Shown here piece after piece: positions 51,375 through 64,000 of a DNA stretch of 64,000 nt. Each line of letters opens with the position of its first letter. Position 1 is the stretch's first letter. Both the position numbers and the translations under genes were made by a program. The DNA comes from Atrichornis clamosus. Taxonomy: Eukaryota; Chordata; Aves; Passeriformes; Menuridae. The stretch spans positions 1 to 64,000 of the forward strand of contig WBMZ01011549.1 in the NCBI GenBank assembly GCA_013400975.1, read 5' to 3'. The notes beneath the pieces were generated by a model, which worked only from the letters and a program-made list of their open reading frames with translations, had not been told where the DNA came from and ran no database searches.

Positions 51375-54300
51375 TCAGACCATAGAAGTTTTCAAGACAG
51401 TGGTGCATGAGCTATGGTGGTAATATGAAGTAAGAAAGGAATCCTTTCTCCCCTTTTCTATAAAACATGTTTTTACAGTTAAGAGGTTATAAATAAATAA
51501 AGTAGAAAAGAAATGGCAGCAAACATTTCTGCAGATGGCACATTGGTTGAGAAGAACTGTGAAGTAGACAGTATTTTAATCCAGAGAGTGAGACTTTACA
51601 GGTTGTTTGCATTTTTTTTCCCCACTCAGCTCTTAGGTGCTCAGCACCAGCAGCCTTTCAGTTGTGTCCAGGTGAAAAGAAAAATTCCTTTAACCTTGTT
51701 CTTCACATTTGATGAATGAGCAAAAGAACAACTGCACAATGGATTTTCTCTTACTTTTTAATTCTTGTTTGACAGAAACATCTGGTTGGAAGTCCTAATA
51801 CTTCCTGGAGCACAGAAACTCCCTGCACAAAACGGGGGCTCAGCCTGTCCTCACTTCTGAAAAGGATGTACACGGAGTAGGACTGGAAATGGAACACTTG
51901 AGATTTGTCCAGGGATCCTGCTGCTAAATACAGCTTAGAAATCAGTATGATGGCATAAATTTCAATTAGCATGCAGTCAATATGTTTTGGGGTTTTTTTT
52001 GCCAAGCTTCAGTCTTACATTGTTTGTATAAATTTCTGTCCCCTTTATTTGCATGGTACATTAGAGTGTCCAGGAAAATGAAACTATTTCAAATCATTAA
52101 GACAGTATGGGGAAACATTATTAAAGCAATTATGGCTACAATATTTAAATGGTTATATAGGGATTAATGATGCAATAGCTTGCAATATTCTGTTTTATTA
52201 TTAGCAAAACTTAGCTGTACATTGCAAAGAAAAATTTTGGGGTTTTTTAAATTAAAGAATAATATTTTTAATAAATTACATTTATATTTAGTTATTTAAA
52301 GACAAAAATCCCAGTGAAAATATTTTATTAAACTGCTGTCAGTAGCAGTTTCCATACATGAATACTGTTTGTTTTCACACTTGCTCAGAGTATACTGAAG
52401 CGATGTTATTCATTCTTACCTTTGACACAATCTTTTTCTGGTTAAATATCTCTGAGGTTTTACCTTCAATGATTCACATATGTTCAACTCAGTAACTAAA
52501 CTCTGCTCAGTGCTTTGCTAATCACTGTCATATGATCTGTTTACTTTATCAGTTTCAATTTGCTAAAAATCTAATTGGAGATTTTGTGATAGTATTTTGC
52601 TACTGAGATGGCAATTTAAATTAAGAAGCTTTTTTTTCTAAGGCTTTGCAGTTCTTGTTCCTGACATGAAGTATTGTATTAGAACAGTTTTTACTTCTGA
52701 AAAGAAGTTTGAATCCTGTTATACCTGTTGAGCAATGAGCAGATAATTTGGTCCTTTAAGGCATGTTTTGACAAAGCACCTCTTGTGGAAGCAACATGCC
52801 TTGCAAAACGGCACATAGCAAAGCCAGAGGAACTTGGCTCCCCATATATCTTCCATATCTGTAGAATATTATTTAGACAGAAACAAATCAAGAAATATTA
52901 CTTATAGTGAGGATATGTGGACAGGTTGTTTCAAAATTTAAAAAGAAACAGCGAAAAGAAAGTGAAATGGAATCAAGTCAGAGAAAAGAGAAAAAACTTC
53001 TTAAGTGCAATGCTAATGAAGACAAACTACAGGACAATAGTTTCCTTTTAATTTACATTCTGTTTCTTTTTTGCTATTAGTGCTTATTTCACACAAGAAG
53101 CAGAAAATCAGCCATAGGGAGCCACACTCTGTACAGGAGGAAAAAGAGGTTTTCACTTGTAATGATTCCGTTCAACGCATTCAAAATGTTTTTACTCAGT
53201 AATTCAGGCAATAATAAAAGCAGAAATAATGTTTTAGTAACAGAACATCATAACTTGGTGATTTTGCTTGAAACTTCCACATTGTGATTGGTTCAATTAC
53301 ATTGCTCCTGCTTTGCATATTGGGATATAAATGAAAAAAGTTTTGCTATGTATGATTTTTTTTTTTTGCTATATGTTTCATGTGTACCATTAAACCATGA
53401 ACTATACAAACATTATTTAGAGTAATTATAGAGGCACAACGCTTCCACTGCTATGGTTGTAGCACCACAAAGTCAAAAATATTTCAAGGTTTCACTTCTA
53501 GCGAAGGATGTCTCAATAACTTGAACAAGAGGAAGTAAAAGTGGTGAAATATATCTAATTGGGTAGTGTTTGGATTACTCGGGTAGCCTAAAGAGAAATA
53601 GGCCTAAAATAGTTTTTGACATAGGCAAGCTCTTTTATTCTGCTTCAGAAGTGATAAAAATATTAATACAAACAAAATAATCTCTATTATGATCCAAAAT
53701 ATTATTATGCTCGTGGAAGTACATGGAGTTACGAAGCTCCAGAATTGTGAGAAAAAAGAAATTTGCAGGAAGGCTAGAGCCCTCATGATGCATCCAGAGG
53801 GAATAGGTTTTGCTGGTTCTTGGCCATGGTACGCCCGTTGTGGTGATAACACAACAGAAGCTTGAAGGGTCTTGAGCCGGTGACTTTGTTACCACTGTTT
53901 CCATTTCAGTTGCCAATTGTATTAGGTGCAAGTAGTTTATACTTGAGTGGTGTTTTTTTCCAGTTTTGCATTGGAGAGTTGTATTTGCAGAATCAACATA
54001 GCACATATCCACTTCCACAAGTCACATAAATTCTATTAAAATAAAAAAAGAATATGTCATTTTTCAAATGAAGATTATAGGTAAGACAGTTTCATTCTTC
54101 CCGGAACAACCACTGTGACAATATACAACCATTTATAAAAAGGAAATTCCTTGAAAAGATTATAATTATGCTGAAAATACTTATGTGCATTGTGGATGAC
54201 CCATACAAGCTTCTACTGCTGCAGGAAATCAGGCAGACAATTTTCTCAGAACAGCACAGGGGAAACTAATCTAGTAATAAGAAAATAATACTTAATTAAT

Positions 54301-57300
54301 ACTAGCAAAGAAAGTGACATGCAAATCATTTTGTAAACAATGGAAGATCAAAGTAATGAATATTAAAAGAAAGTTCAGATAAATGCAATACTTGTTTCTA
54401 TTACTCTTACGGCCTACTTCCCAAGCAAGAATACTATATTAGAAACCTAAGATCTCTGCGAATTCCCAGGTAAAATAAGAGTGACATTTAGAATAACATG
54501 CTGTGTGTAGGTGCTGAGTGCTAAACAACTGGGTGGGTGTCTGAGTCATTAATTCTGTCCCTGAGTCAAGCTGACGCCTCTCCTGAAGACAAGTGCCTGA
54601 GTCTTGAAGAAACAAAGTTTTATGAAGAGCTTTATGGTCAGAGCATTTGGATAGAAATACAGAAATCTTGGTTAAATATTTCCTTATTGACTCAAAGAAT
54701 TTAAACCATCACTTATTAAAAAATTTCTGGACATTATTATGGGTCTGAGACAGAACATGTTGCTGCCACCTAGTAGTTTGGACCTAGACTTTAAAAGTGA
54801 ATGATCTGGAGGCAATAGTGACTGACTCCTTGAAGAACTGGAAAATTTCTGAAACCTGCTAAGGGAGGAAGGCCTCTTCAGAAACGGTCCTAGGCACTAA
54901 ATTGCTCCAGCTTAGGTGTTTTTCCATCATTTCCTATTCCTTTTTTAGTCATATTCATATAAAGAATAACAAAACCCCACACCTTTGAAACTGGTTAAGT
55001 AAGCAATTCTCTTAGAATGATGCAGCTCCTCCTGATGAAGAAAGGCCATGTTTTAAAAGATGCAGTTACTTGCTGAGATGAACTTGAAAGCTAAATGTGT
55101 AGTAGATGTGCTCTGACGATGTCTCTCCAGACAAATTTCTTGGAGAACATATGTAGGAAATGACATAATTTTGGATGCTAATCTAGCTGTATAAGCAAGG
55201 TGTGAGCCAGGCATTGTGAACTACTCAGCTATGTCAATTGTAGGCATCTCTGGAATTCAGTTTTAAAATGTGAGTCAGCTTGGTATTTTGTATGCCAGCA
55301 CAGTGAGGATTTTTTAATGTGTGCTGTTTAGACTTGATTTCCAAACTAAATTGCATTCTAGTTGCCTCACTCTTGTCATGCTTTTCCCCTTGTAAGGTTG
55401 TTTTCAGACAGATTGCTGCACAAAAGGATGGAGGGTAGGTTTATGTTGTAGAATAAGAGTAAACACAGAAGTGGATTCAGTTGTGTATAAAGACACATTA
55501 CATGGAAAATTTTCTTTTTGGAAGTGGAGGTCTCTAGATAGCATGAAGTTGTTTTTTTTCTCTAATTCAGATTAAAAGTTTATTTTGCTTTTGTATACAC
55601 AGCAGGAAAATACTCTAGGCAGAACAAAAAGGGCATTGTTCTTAGGTTATTTTTAATTGTTTTGTTAGAGCACGTCTGAAGACAATTTTCTTTCTTGCAA
55701 TTACAAATCTGGCATGTTTCAGAGATATGGAATGTACAATAATTATAATGATCAAGTAGTGGAGTGTTTGAATGTGCCTAAAATAAATGGATAATTGGTA
55801 TAAAACGTGAAAATATTTGATTAGACGCCCTGAGACACTGCTCTTTGCATCTTAAAGATAAAATTACAGTGTGGAGACTTCATGCAAATAACACCTGGGA
55901 TGATATTCTTTGCTCATATCTATTACCTTGGGTTACATTTACATAATTCACTGACTTTCTTCAACAAAAACAGCTTTCCAAGCTTTTAGCAAAATAAATG
56001 GACACAAGAACCTAAATTTGTACTGCACATGTCAAACTGTTAATTTATTTATGCAGACGATCTATATTGTGCTCTTAGACCTGTAAAAACACCTTCGTGT
56101 TTGTAAGGGCCTTTTCAAATGAACCATCTGAACCTAGCAGACCTTTATTTTCTCCATTAGTCTTCATATGCTCCTTTAACTTAACTTTAACCTACTTTGC
56201 AATATCTGTGTTTTGAGATGATTCATTTTCTCACATCTAACTATTAAGAGTTAATGGACTATTCTGAATAATGTTGTTGTCCTGGTCCTGAGGCTGTAAT
56301 CTGCCCTTAGGAGAAATACAGAAGAAGGAGAAGACAGACTAAAAGAATTTCCTAAAGCCAGGCAGAAGGGTACTTCAGTAGTTAAAGACTTCAGGTATAT
56401 AATTTTCTGATTCTAAATCTTTCCAAGAAGATATGTCTAGAATTGCTTATTTCAGTACTTTCCAAACATTTTAAGTTACATCAGGATGGTTGGATAATTC
56501 CTGCAAAATAACTCTGAAAAGCTCTGTTTTCTTTATGTTAATGTCATTTTAACTCTTCCCTCCAAAAAGGAAGACTCCTGAGGGAGAATTTCACTGAGGA
56601 ACATGGTAATAATTGCATTGAATATGTCTTGTGTTTTCTGAAGTTGTGCTGAGGTTTTATGAGAAATTATGAAACACAATTTTTTCTTAAATTACTTTTA
56701 TTTCTAATCCTAGAACTGTAAAATGAAATCACATTTTCCCCAAATGATAACAAACCAAGAAATATTAACTCTTTGTTCCTGTTTGCCTGGTGGATTTTTT
56801 GTATGGGGCCAATGGCCATTTCTCTATCTTCTCATTATTTCCTGACTATACTAACTGTACATAGTCCACTGTCTCTGCTTGCTTTTCTTCTCCAGGGCGT
56901 TCTGATGTTTGTAAGTGAAAAGGAGGAAGGTTTGTGCACACAGCATGACTATTCAGGAGGCTGTAGCACAGACTCATTTTGAACTTGCCACTAGCAGCAT
57001 AATTCTATCAGGTTAAATGAAGTAATCTGTGACCTCTCAAAGTGTACATGACATCAGATTCAGCCTGCTCTGAAAGCTGATTCCTGCAATGCCTTGATAT
57101 TGAATCCTGGGATGGTATAGTGACAAGTTACTACTCTTGTCATGAAGAGTACTATCTCCATGAAATGATAGAAAAAAAACTGTGAATAAAAAACCCCAAT
57201 AAATGTCACTCTATTTGTTATCAGATCATACCATATCTAAAGCAAACACTGAAAATGTTACATAGATTACCTGTTATTTTTCTGCCTTGAGACCTACTTC

Positions 57301-57957
57301 AGCCCATGGAAAGTGAGAAGCATTTAGTCAACATGAAGAGGCAAACACAAGAGGTTCAATATCCTGTTAGAAGGAGACAATGGAGTAAAGGAACTGATAT
57401 ATAAAAGTTAAGTGATCAGATTACATTCAGTGGGGGTAAGTTTTTAAGGATAGGATCAGCTAAGTGCCAGAAATAAAAAGAGTACAATGGTAATAGCCAG
57501 ACAGTGGGAGGTTCAGGGCTGGAGAGATAACAGACAGCAGCAGAGACAGAAAGGTGATCAAACTGAATGGATGAAATAGGATTAAGGGAGATATAAATAA
57601 ATTAAACAACTGAAACCTTACTTTGCTTCTCCCATGTAATTATATACAGTTATTTTGCTTAGCATGAACCTCAGAAAATTGCAATGATTTTCAACCAGCC
57701 ATGCTTGTTTGTAAAAAAAACCAGACAAAAATGTGCCAAGTAAACATACACATGCACAAAGAGAGTATAATTTTGCTGTTCTCTTGATCTTCCTTGAAAT
57801 ATCTTCCTCTCTACTAAAAACCTTCCTATGTAAACTAGAGGAAGAAGCCATTCTGGAAAAGACATCACATTGTGCTGCCCAAATAAATGTTATAGATAGA
57901 AATTTCCCAGGAGAAAACTGACTTAATCGAGGGGCACTTTTGCTGGCTTATTGTAGG

Positions 57958-58090
57958 GCTTTTTTTTTGTTGTCATTTTTTTTTGGTTGGTTTTCTTTTG
58001 GTTTTTTCTTTGGTTTTGTTTTTCCTTTGGGATTTTTTGGTGCTTTTTTTTTGGTTGCTGTTTTTCTGTTGTTTGTTTGTTTGTTTGTTA
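57958..58090. repeat. T/G-rich low-complexity tract ending in (GTTT)n
   Basis: The plus strand here is almost only T and G, with T runs of up to nine broken by GG and GGG and a few C. It ends in about 4.75 copies of GTTT at 58071-58089. The plus-strand open frame across it codes for Phe/Gly/Leu/Val-rich nonsense. Confidence 0.9.
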
Positions 58091-58111
58091 AACTACCTAC
58101 AGGCAAACTTT

Positions 58112-58282
58112 CCACCAAATGGGTAAGATTTATATATATCTATATATATTCTGTGTTTATGATCTAGTAGTTGTAGTAGAATCTAATAGTAGATTGTCGT
58201 AGTGAGATCAATCTCAACTAAGCTATCCATCAAGTCGGTAACGATTACATATAGTCTATACTTGTGATTTAGCAGTTAATCT
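58112..58282. repeat. Two diverged copies of a 56-73 base unit
   Basis: Copy A (58112-58184) and copy B (58227-58282) share an ordered set of words. These are CCAYCAARTSGGTAA near the start, then GATT followed by an ATATA-TCTATA block, TGATYTAGYAGTT, and AATCT at the end. Copy A has extra TA units and a few extra bases. Between them are two small inverted repeats: AATCTA/TAGATT at 58180-58195, and AGATTG/CAATCT at 58191-58214. The unit also carries several CpGs, which are rare around it. The origin is unknown. Confidence 0.55.
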
Positions 58283-61200
58283 CAAATAATTGTATGCGGT
58301 TGAATAAGCATGTAGTCAAAGTCACTGTCACTGGAGAGAGACTAGTGCCTCCAAAGTGCAGTTCATCTACTTATTCCCACAAGGAAGGAATCTAGCTAAT
58401 TATTTTTTAAATTCCTGAAGTTAGGTGAGAGGAACATTGCCCAAAGTGCCCCAGAAAGACTAAACAAAGTAACTTGGATGTCTACTGTTATCAGTGGACT
58501 TATTTATCAACACAGAGTTTTGAGGTTTAATTTCAGGATACAGATCCACATTTGTATTTGTGGCCTCTGTCCTTTATGAATTACAAATTTTCTGTGAAAA
58601 GTGCTGGAGAAGTTAAATGTTACCCCAGCATTTAGGATAATAGTAGGTTAGGAGAAACAGAGAAAATTGGTGATAATCTCTGCTTGTGATGTCTGTCTTT
58701 TATTAATAACATGTATGGATCACTGCAGCTGTGAGGGAAAATGTGTACCTGACATTCAGCCCCAGAGTCATCTACAGCATGGGAAATGTGGCCTCAGGAG
58801 TTACCTACTGTTCACGAGACACACTTAATCTGATTTGTGATATCAAACATCTTTCTAGAGGTTTGTCTCCAATAAAACTACTTTCTTATCATATTTTTAT
58901 GTGTCAGGCACCATGACAGGCATGGAGTGAGATGCACTGGTCAGCCAAGAGAAAGGCATAGTGGCATTTCGGTAAGTTATCACATATTTTCCAAAGCCAG
59001 CCTTAAGAGGCCTTTGCAATTACCTCTTATCTCATCCTTCTTTTATAACTTTTATTTTTTCCATGCCCATTTTTGGTACTCACTTAACTAGGAAATATCA
59101 TGAATAAATATGATATCTAAGGAGCTATGTTATGATAGTCTTAAAAAAAAAAGAAGTAAACATTACATAAATTATAGATTATGTGATATTTCTTCAAATT
59201 TTAAAAGTTTTTTGATCTAAAGCTTGAACAATTTATTAGTACATCACTAGGCTTTTAAGAAGGCCTTAATAACTTTCTAGTGTTTTGATAACAACTTTAA
59301 TTTTCCCCTGAAATTTGGAGAGAGTAGCAAAGTTTCTATCAGATCAGTTATGGTCATTGCTTTGGAATTTAAATCAAGCTTGCCATTAGATATATTGTAT
59401 TATATTTGCTTATTACAGGATAAAATAGTTAAACTATTCAAAGAAAAACTTGGATTGCTGTTCCAATCAGTACTACGTCATCCTAATAAAGCAACTTCAG
59501 AGTTTTATCTATTTGACTGAAAGGTGAAAAAGTCTACAAGGCCACAGATTTTAAGTCTGAATAAGGGAGACCAATACTACATAGGAACATTGATTTGTTA
59601 TGAGGAATAGGTAATAACAGATTGCATTCTGAACGCATATTTTGTGAATTAAGAGGGCAAAGTATAGCAGATATTGATCTCTGCACAGAGGTAGACAGCA
59701 GTTGCAAATACAAATTAGTATTTCACAACACCATTCATGCAACTTGTCCCAAGGAGCCTTACTTGCTATCAATATAAAACCAACAAAACTGCTACTGACC
59801 AATATAAGCCTTAGAAAACTGATATCTTTTAAGTAGTATTAAAGTCAGAAAGCCAGCTGTTTGGGCACAGCCAAAAGCTGACGCAGGATTTGAGAAAGGG
59901 AAAAGCATCTGTCTTTACATCACAGTCTTATCTGGGATTGACAAAGGCCTATGACTCGCTGCCAGGAAACTTACTCCACTGAGACGAGGAATGGGACAGA
60001 GGGAATAAATCTCTCAGATTCTCCCATACTTCACATAGTAGGTGGCTACCAGGGGCAACATCTTTTTGTGCTACCTGAACAGCTAGGATCATTAGGATGG
60101 GGTTGAAGAGTCCAACCAGGTCCCAAAATCATGCTGCAGCCTCTTGGCATTGCTTGGCAATATCTTGTTTGTACTAGTGAAGAGTTTTAACAGCCCTGCT
60201 CCCAAACTGCTGCTGTTTAAGTATTCTGTTACCAGCTTGTATGGGTTTTGGGTAATCTATCAAGACAAGATGGAAAGTGCATATGTACATAAAAGATTGT
60301 GTTTGACTGAATGGAGGATTTCCTAAATCAAATGAAATAGTACTATGTCTGTGTGAAAATGTGTGAGATCTCTGGCAATCTGTGTTGGCTGGTCTTTTTG
60401 TTATTTTGACTGGTCGTCAAGTGATTGTTAATTTGTCTATCCTTTTTCCCTACTTACACCTGTCTCTTCTCTCTTTGCCTTCTCTGTTCACTTCCCTTTG
60501 CTCTCATTTCTTTCTATTTTGGTTATTTTCTCTCAAGTAAACCTCAGTTTTTGCAAACAAATGCATATATTTGTATGCATTCTTTATGAAACAAGGTGAA
60601 ATTAATAGTGTGGTGGCTGGTCTATTTGTATGTTATACATTCTTCATTCATCTTTATCTTACCAGTCAGATGAAACCTATTTAGAACAAGGACTGTCTGT
60701 GATGAGGATTTTACACTTTGGTGAGCACTACTTTTCAGTTAGGGCCTGGAACTATATATTACATTTATTATAGTGCCTAATGGTGTGTACTGTAATTAAT
60801 ATAATTAATAATTCCGAGCTTAGAGAAGTATCAAAATTACATTAAAAATGCAAAGTATGAAAAATATAAGAAAAACATAAGGCTGTAATATTTTAAAATA
60901 ATAAGCCAATAAAGAAGTATCTCAGGAATATAGTAAAATGGATGCTTTTTCAGGAAGTAAGATATTTTTAGACAATCACAGCAAATTATGTATTTGTCAA
61001 AATACATATTTTAGTAAAATTCATGTATACAAAATATTGCATAGACACCAAGCCTTTTCAAAATCCTATTTTATGAGGAAAAGGAACTAAACAGTAGTGA
61101 AATGCCACTTACAATAATATCTACCTATTATTAAGGATGCTTTAGAAAAATAAAAATCCAATTGAATGTCATTGTTACCAAATATGTGTCTTGCATATGA

Positions 61201-64000
61201 GTTTTCCTAAATGCAGTGGAGAGCTATGCTGTTTACAAAGCACTGCAGTGTGTGCACATTGTATGACTTAATGTCCTCATCCATTGAATTCTCATGTGAA
61301 GTAGAGACATCACTTTTTCTGTATACCTTTCAAGTATAAAATGAAAGACTTTGCAACATGTTCAAGACTTTTGAGGCGACTGAGTTTGGACAATGATATG
61401 CATCTCAGTTTCCTAACTTACTGATGAGTGCCCTGTCAGTTTATGTGCTCTACAAATAACTCATCATTTACTCTGCAAGTCTAAGTATCATCTTACTTAT
61501 CCAAAGCTAACATTTGTTGATGAAGGACGCACATTTGTCTTTTGTAAAATGCAGAAGCTTTCTGTGAGTAGTTCACTCATGAGGGACATGAGATGCCTGT
61601 GCAGGCACTTGAGAACTTTTCTTTTTGCTGAAGAAAGAACATTATGGCATATGGGGTGATAAGATTACACCAAATTGTAACCTTCCACTTGTTTTGTGAA
61701 TATGGTTGCTATTTTTATCTCTTTAATTCATTTAGCTGGGAAAACCCAGTGTGGAAGTAGATCTCTGTGCAGTGAAACACAGCAACTTCTTGAGACTGAC
61801 AGTATGATCTGGTAGGAGGCAGGACAGTCCTCAACAGCTAAGAGGTTAAAGCCTTCCTTACTGAAGAGCTGTTCTTCTGCAGGAGAATATCCTGTATTTC
61901 CTACCCATGAGATCACTGTTTCGAATGCCCACTTTGAAGAGGAACTAGCTCGGAGACGTAGAACGTGGAAAAGAAGTAGTCTAAACATTTGGCTAGAAAA
62001 AAAAATGACCTGCTAACTCCAGGTGACAAAGAAATCTTCACTGTATTTTGAGACTGGTTATAATTAAATGATGGATTATTTTATTATTTAATATTTATAT
62101 AATATATGCAAATGTTTGGTCAAAACTCTTGGAAATCTTCATAGGAACAAGTAAGATTTATAAGGTGCATGTCAAGGATTTCCAAAAAGAACACTGCTTT
62201 CTTTGAAAATACCTCAACCTCATTTTAGCAGAGTTGATGCTGATGGGAGGAGTGGTGTTGTCTGATAGCCAGCTAAGGTAGCTGTTAGAAGGGATATGGT
62301 GAAGAAAAAGGGGAAAGAGAGGGAAGGTAAAACATGAAGCAGACTAAAAAGAATAATTTCCACACACAGAAAATATGTTTTACAAATAAAAAATAAAAGA
62401 AAGAACGGGATTAAGAGCAGAAGTGAAACAGATTAAATAGAAGTAGAGAAAGCCTTTTGAGGCTGGAACACTACTTTGCAGTACACTAGGATTGCAAAAT
62501 AACCTCTTTCAAACTGTCATTAGTTTTGATAGAATATTAGGGTATTTGTGAGTCAAGCTTCCAAAATTGACTGGTAACATATGTCTTTTATGACTTTGCA
62601 AAACTCAATAGCAGCATGTTGCGTGCTATGGAGGTTCATACACGTTTCTAGGATTGTGACCACTTCTCACGTATTAGAGGTTCTGATTCAGCTATGCTAG
62701 GTATAAATCTTAAGGAAAAGGACTAGCAGAAAGAATGTGGTGTAAGAAAAATTTCTAGTGTCATAAAAATTGAACTACTCTGTGGCATTGTATCACAGAG
62801 GGATAAATTTTATTCCATCTTGCTTGTTCTTAATCTTAGCTAATTCTACTCCTTATGAATCTTGAGTTCTTTAATCACTGATGGCATTCAAAAGTAATAG
62901 AAGTGGAAATCCTTTTCCTTGAAGGGAAATTTCACACCTATAATGTCCCTGTGAATCAAATTAAAAATAAATACAAACACTACATTTTTTTCTGATTGGC
63001 TGAGATTTTGAATACAGGATATCAAAGCCTCCAAGACTTTGAGGTAAAAGAGCTATTGAGAAAATGAGCAATTTGGATGTGGTGTTTGTCCAGTTTTCCA
63101 AGTAGATGTGCAGCAGGCACAAGAACTAAGATATATGTGACCAGGATTGGAGTCAGAACTCGAAACAGTGCAAAGAGGAAGGTCAAAGCATAGGTAGAAA
63201 AGAGGGGTCTGGAGAGAAGATAAACCCACTGGTGATTTGCAGTAGGTCACATTGCACAGCTGACGGCTGTGCAGCCTTAAGGATGTTATGTTCCCCATAG
63301 CTTCCACAGTAGGAGCTTGGATAGCTGTTCCTAGGAGCTACACCTGTGAATTGCTTCTCTTGAGCTGTGATAAACCGTCACACAGAGATGTGTGCAAAAT
63401 GTCACCACCAGTTTATTTTATTATAAATTTGTAATAGGTTACTGGAGGTAGGTGGTAAAAGACAAACAAATGGAAAATCAGTGTCAGAATTTCTTTGTAT
63501 GTTCTTGGCTTCTAAATCTGTACAGCTGCTTAGTATAATGAGAACTGCACCTAACGCTTATTTAGACCTTGTATCTTTCTGCAGAAAACTATTCTATATT
63601 AAAGTTACTTGTCAATTATTGACCTGGGAGTTATGTTTTAGGCCTTGATATTTTCCAGTTGTAGTTGATGATTCAGCTTAAGTTTTATGAATAGGAACCT
63701 AAAGAGTGAAGCAGATATCACAAATCTTGAATTCCAGGACTATTATATAATTTTTAACAAAAAAGAAATCCGTCCTGGTAAACCTGCAATATGATTTTAG
63801 TTTTAGACAACAAAAAAAAAAAGCAATCAAGATATGTGCATAAATTAAGTTGTATGTAACTTTAAATTAAATTAAAAGAAGAAAGTATTCATAAAGTAAC
63901 CTGCTACCTGGTATGTAATGTATGCAATTCCTTCGTTACTGCTACAGATATACATTTTTTTGCCAGAAGGCAGAAGTATTTTTTTTGAGAAAACATGTTT
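58283..64000. other. Non-coding DNA; no gene seen
   Basis: About 5.7 kb up to the right edge. There are short A runs (for example A11 at 63812-63822) and AT-rich patches near 62.07-62.11 kb, but no recognisable gene, RNA or mobile element. An open stretch of 66 codons at 61816-62013 is discussed as a weak observation. Confidence 0.65.

Larger units (their letters stand above)
31746..57957. other. Non-coding DNA; no gene seen
   Basis: About 26 kb of AT-rich, CpG-poor DNA with no recognisable coding gene, RNA gene or mobile element. It contains the palindrome and diverged repeats at about 34.2-34.5 kb, A14 runs at 43624-43637 and 46951-46964, short tandem duplications at 45398 and 51328, a perfect hairpin at 50501-50525, and TTTTGGGG-type tracts at 51985-52000 and 52235-52248. 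Somewhat GC-richer patches occur at about 33.4-33.8 kb and 41.8-42.35 kb, but without an identifiable product. Confidence 0.65.

Noticed and set aside
1..64000. CRISPR array, bacterial operon, rRNA or tRNA gene
   Set aside because: No regularly spaced identical repeats, no closely packed long frames and no cloverleaf or rRNA landmarks were seen. The sequence is vertebrate nuclear DNA.

Overview
This is an AT-rich, CpG-poor stretch of vertebrate nuclear DNA, most probably from a bird. The main support is four recognisable fragments of the CR1 family of LINE retrotransposons, the dominant interspersed repeat of birds and other sauropsids. I see no Alu, L1 or B-type mammalian repeats, and none of the dense DNA transposons or varied older repeats expected in turtle or crocodile DNA. 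Bird rather than another reptile is an inference from the low repeat density. There is no bacterial-style gene packing, no rRNA, no recognisable tRNA, no CRISPR array and no intact protein-coding gene.

Layout. The first ~250 bases are a dense CpG island (34 CpG dinucleotides in the first 180 bases by hand count), cut by the left window edge. It looks like the promoter or 5' untranslated region of a gene lying mainly to the left or running into the window. It contains no ATG on either strand. It is followed at once by a 130-base polypyrimidine tract and then a short poly-purine run. The other ~63.5 kb reads as intron or intergenic DNA. CR1 copies lie at about 12.81-13.36 kb (minus strand, internally deleted), 19.94-20.17 kb (minus strand, 3' end only), 24.85-25.14 kb (plus strand, 3' end with the remnant of the ORF2 carboxy terminus) and 30.77-31.75 kb (minus strand). 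The last is unusual: it keeps the end of ORF1 and the endonuclease half of ORF2 but has no visible 3' half.

The only stretch that resembles a cellular exon is a 48-base segment at 26873-26920, flanked by a good acceptor and a weak donor and open in one frame only. I do not recognise the protein and hold it at low confidence. The remaining signals are simple repeats, short local tandem duplications, an A/C-rich strand-asymmetric tract with G-quadruplex potential, several perfect inverted repeats, and a diverged duplication next to a T/G-rich tract near 58 kb.

The predicted open frames elsewhere are of the length expected by chance in DNA of this composition. If the island is the first exon of a gene on the plus strand, the window would be mostly a very long first intron. 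If the gene is on the minus strand, the window is its upstream flank. The sequence alone does not decide between these. I found no convincing new biological system here.
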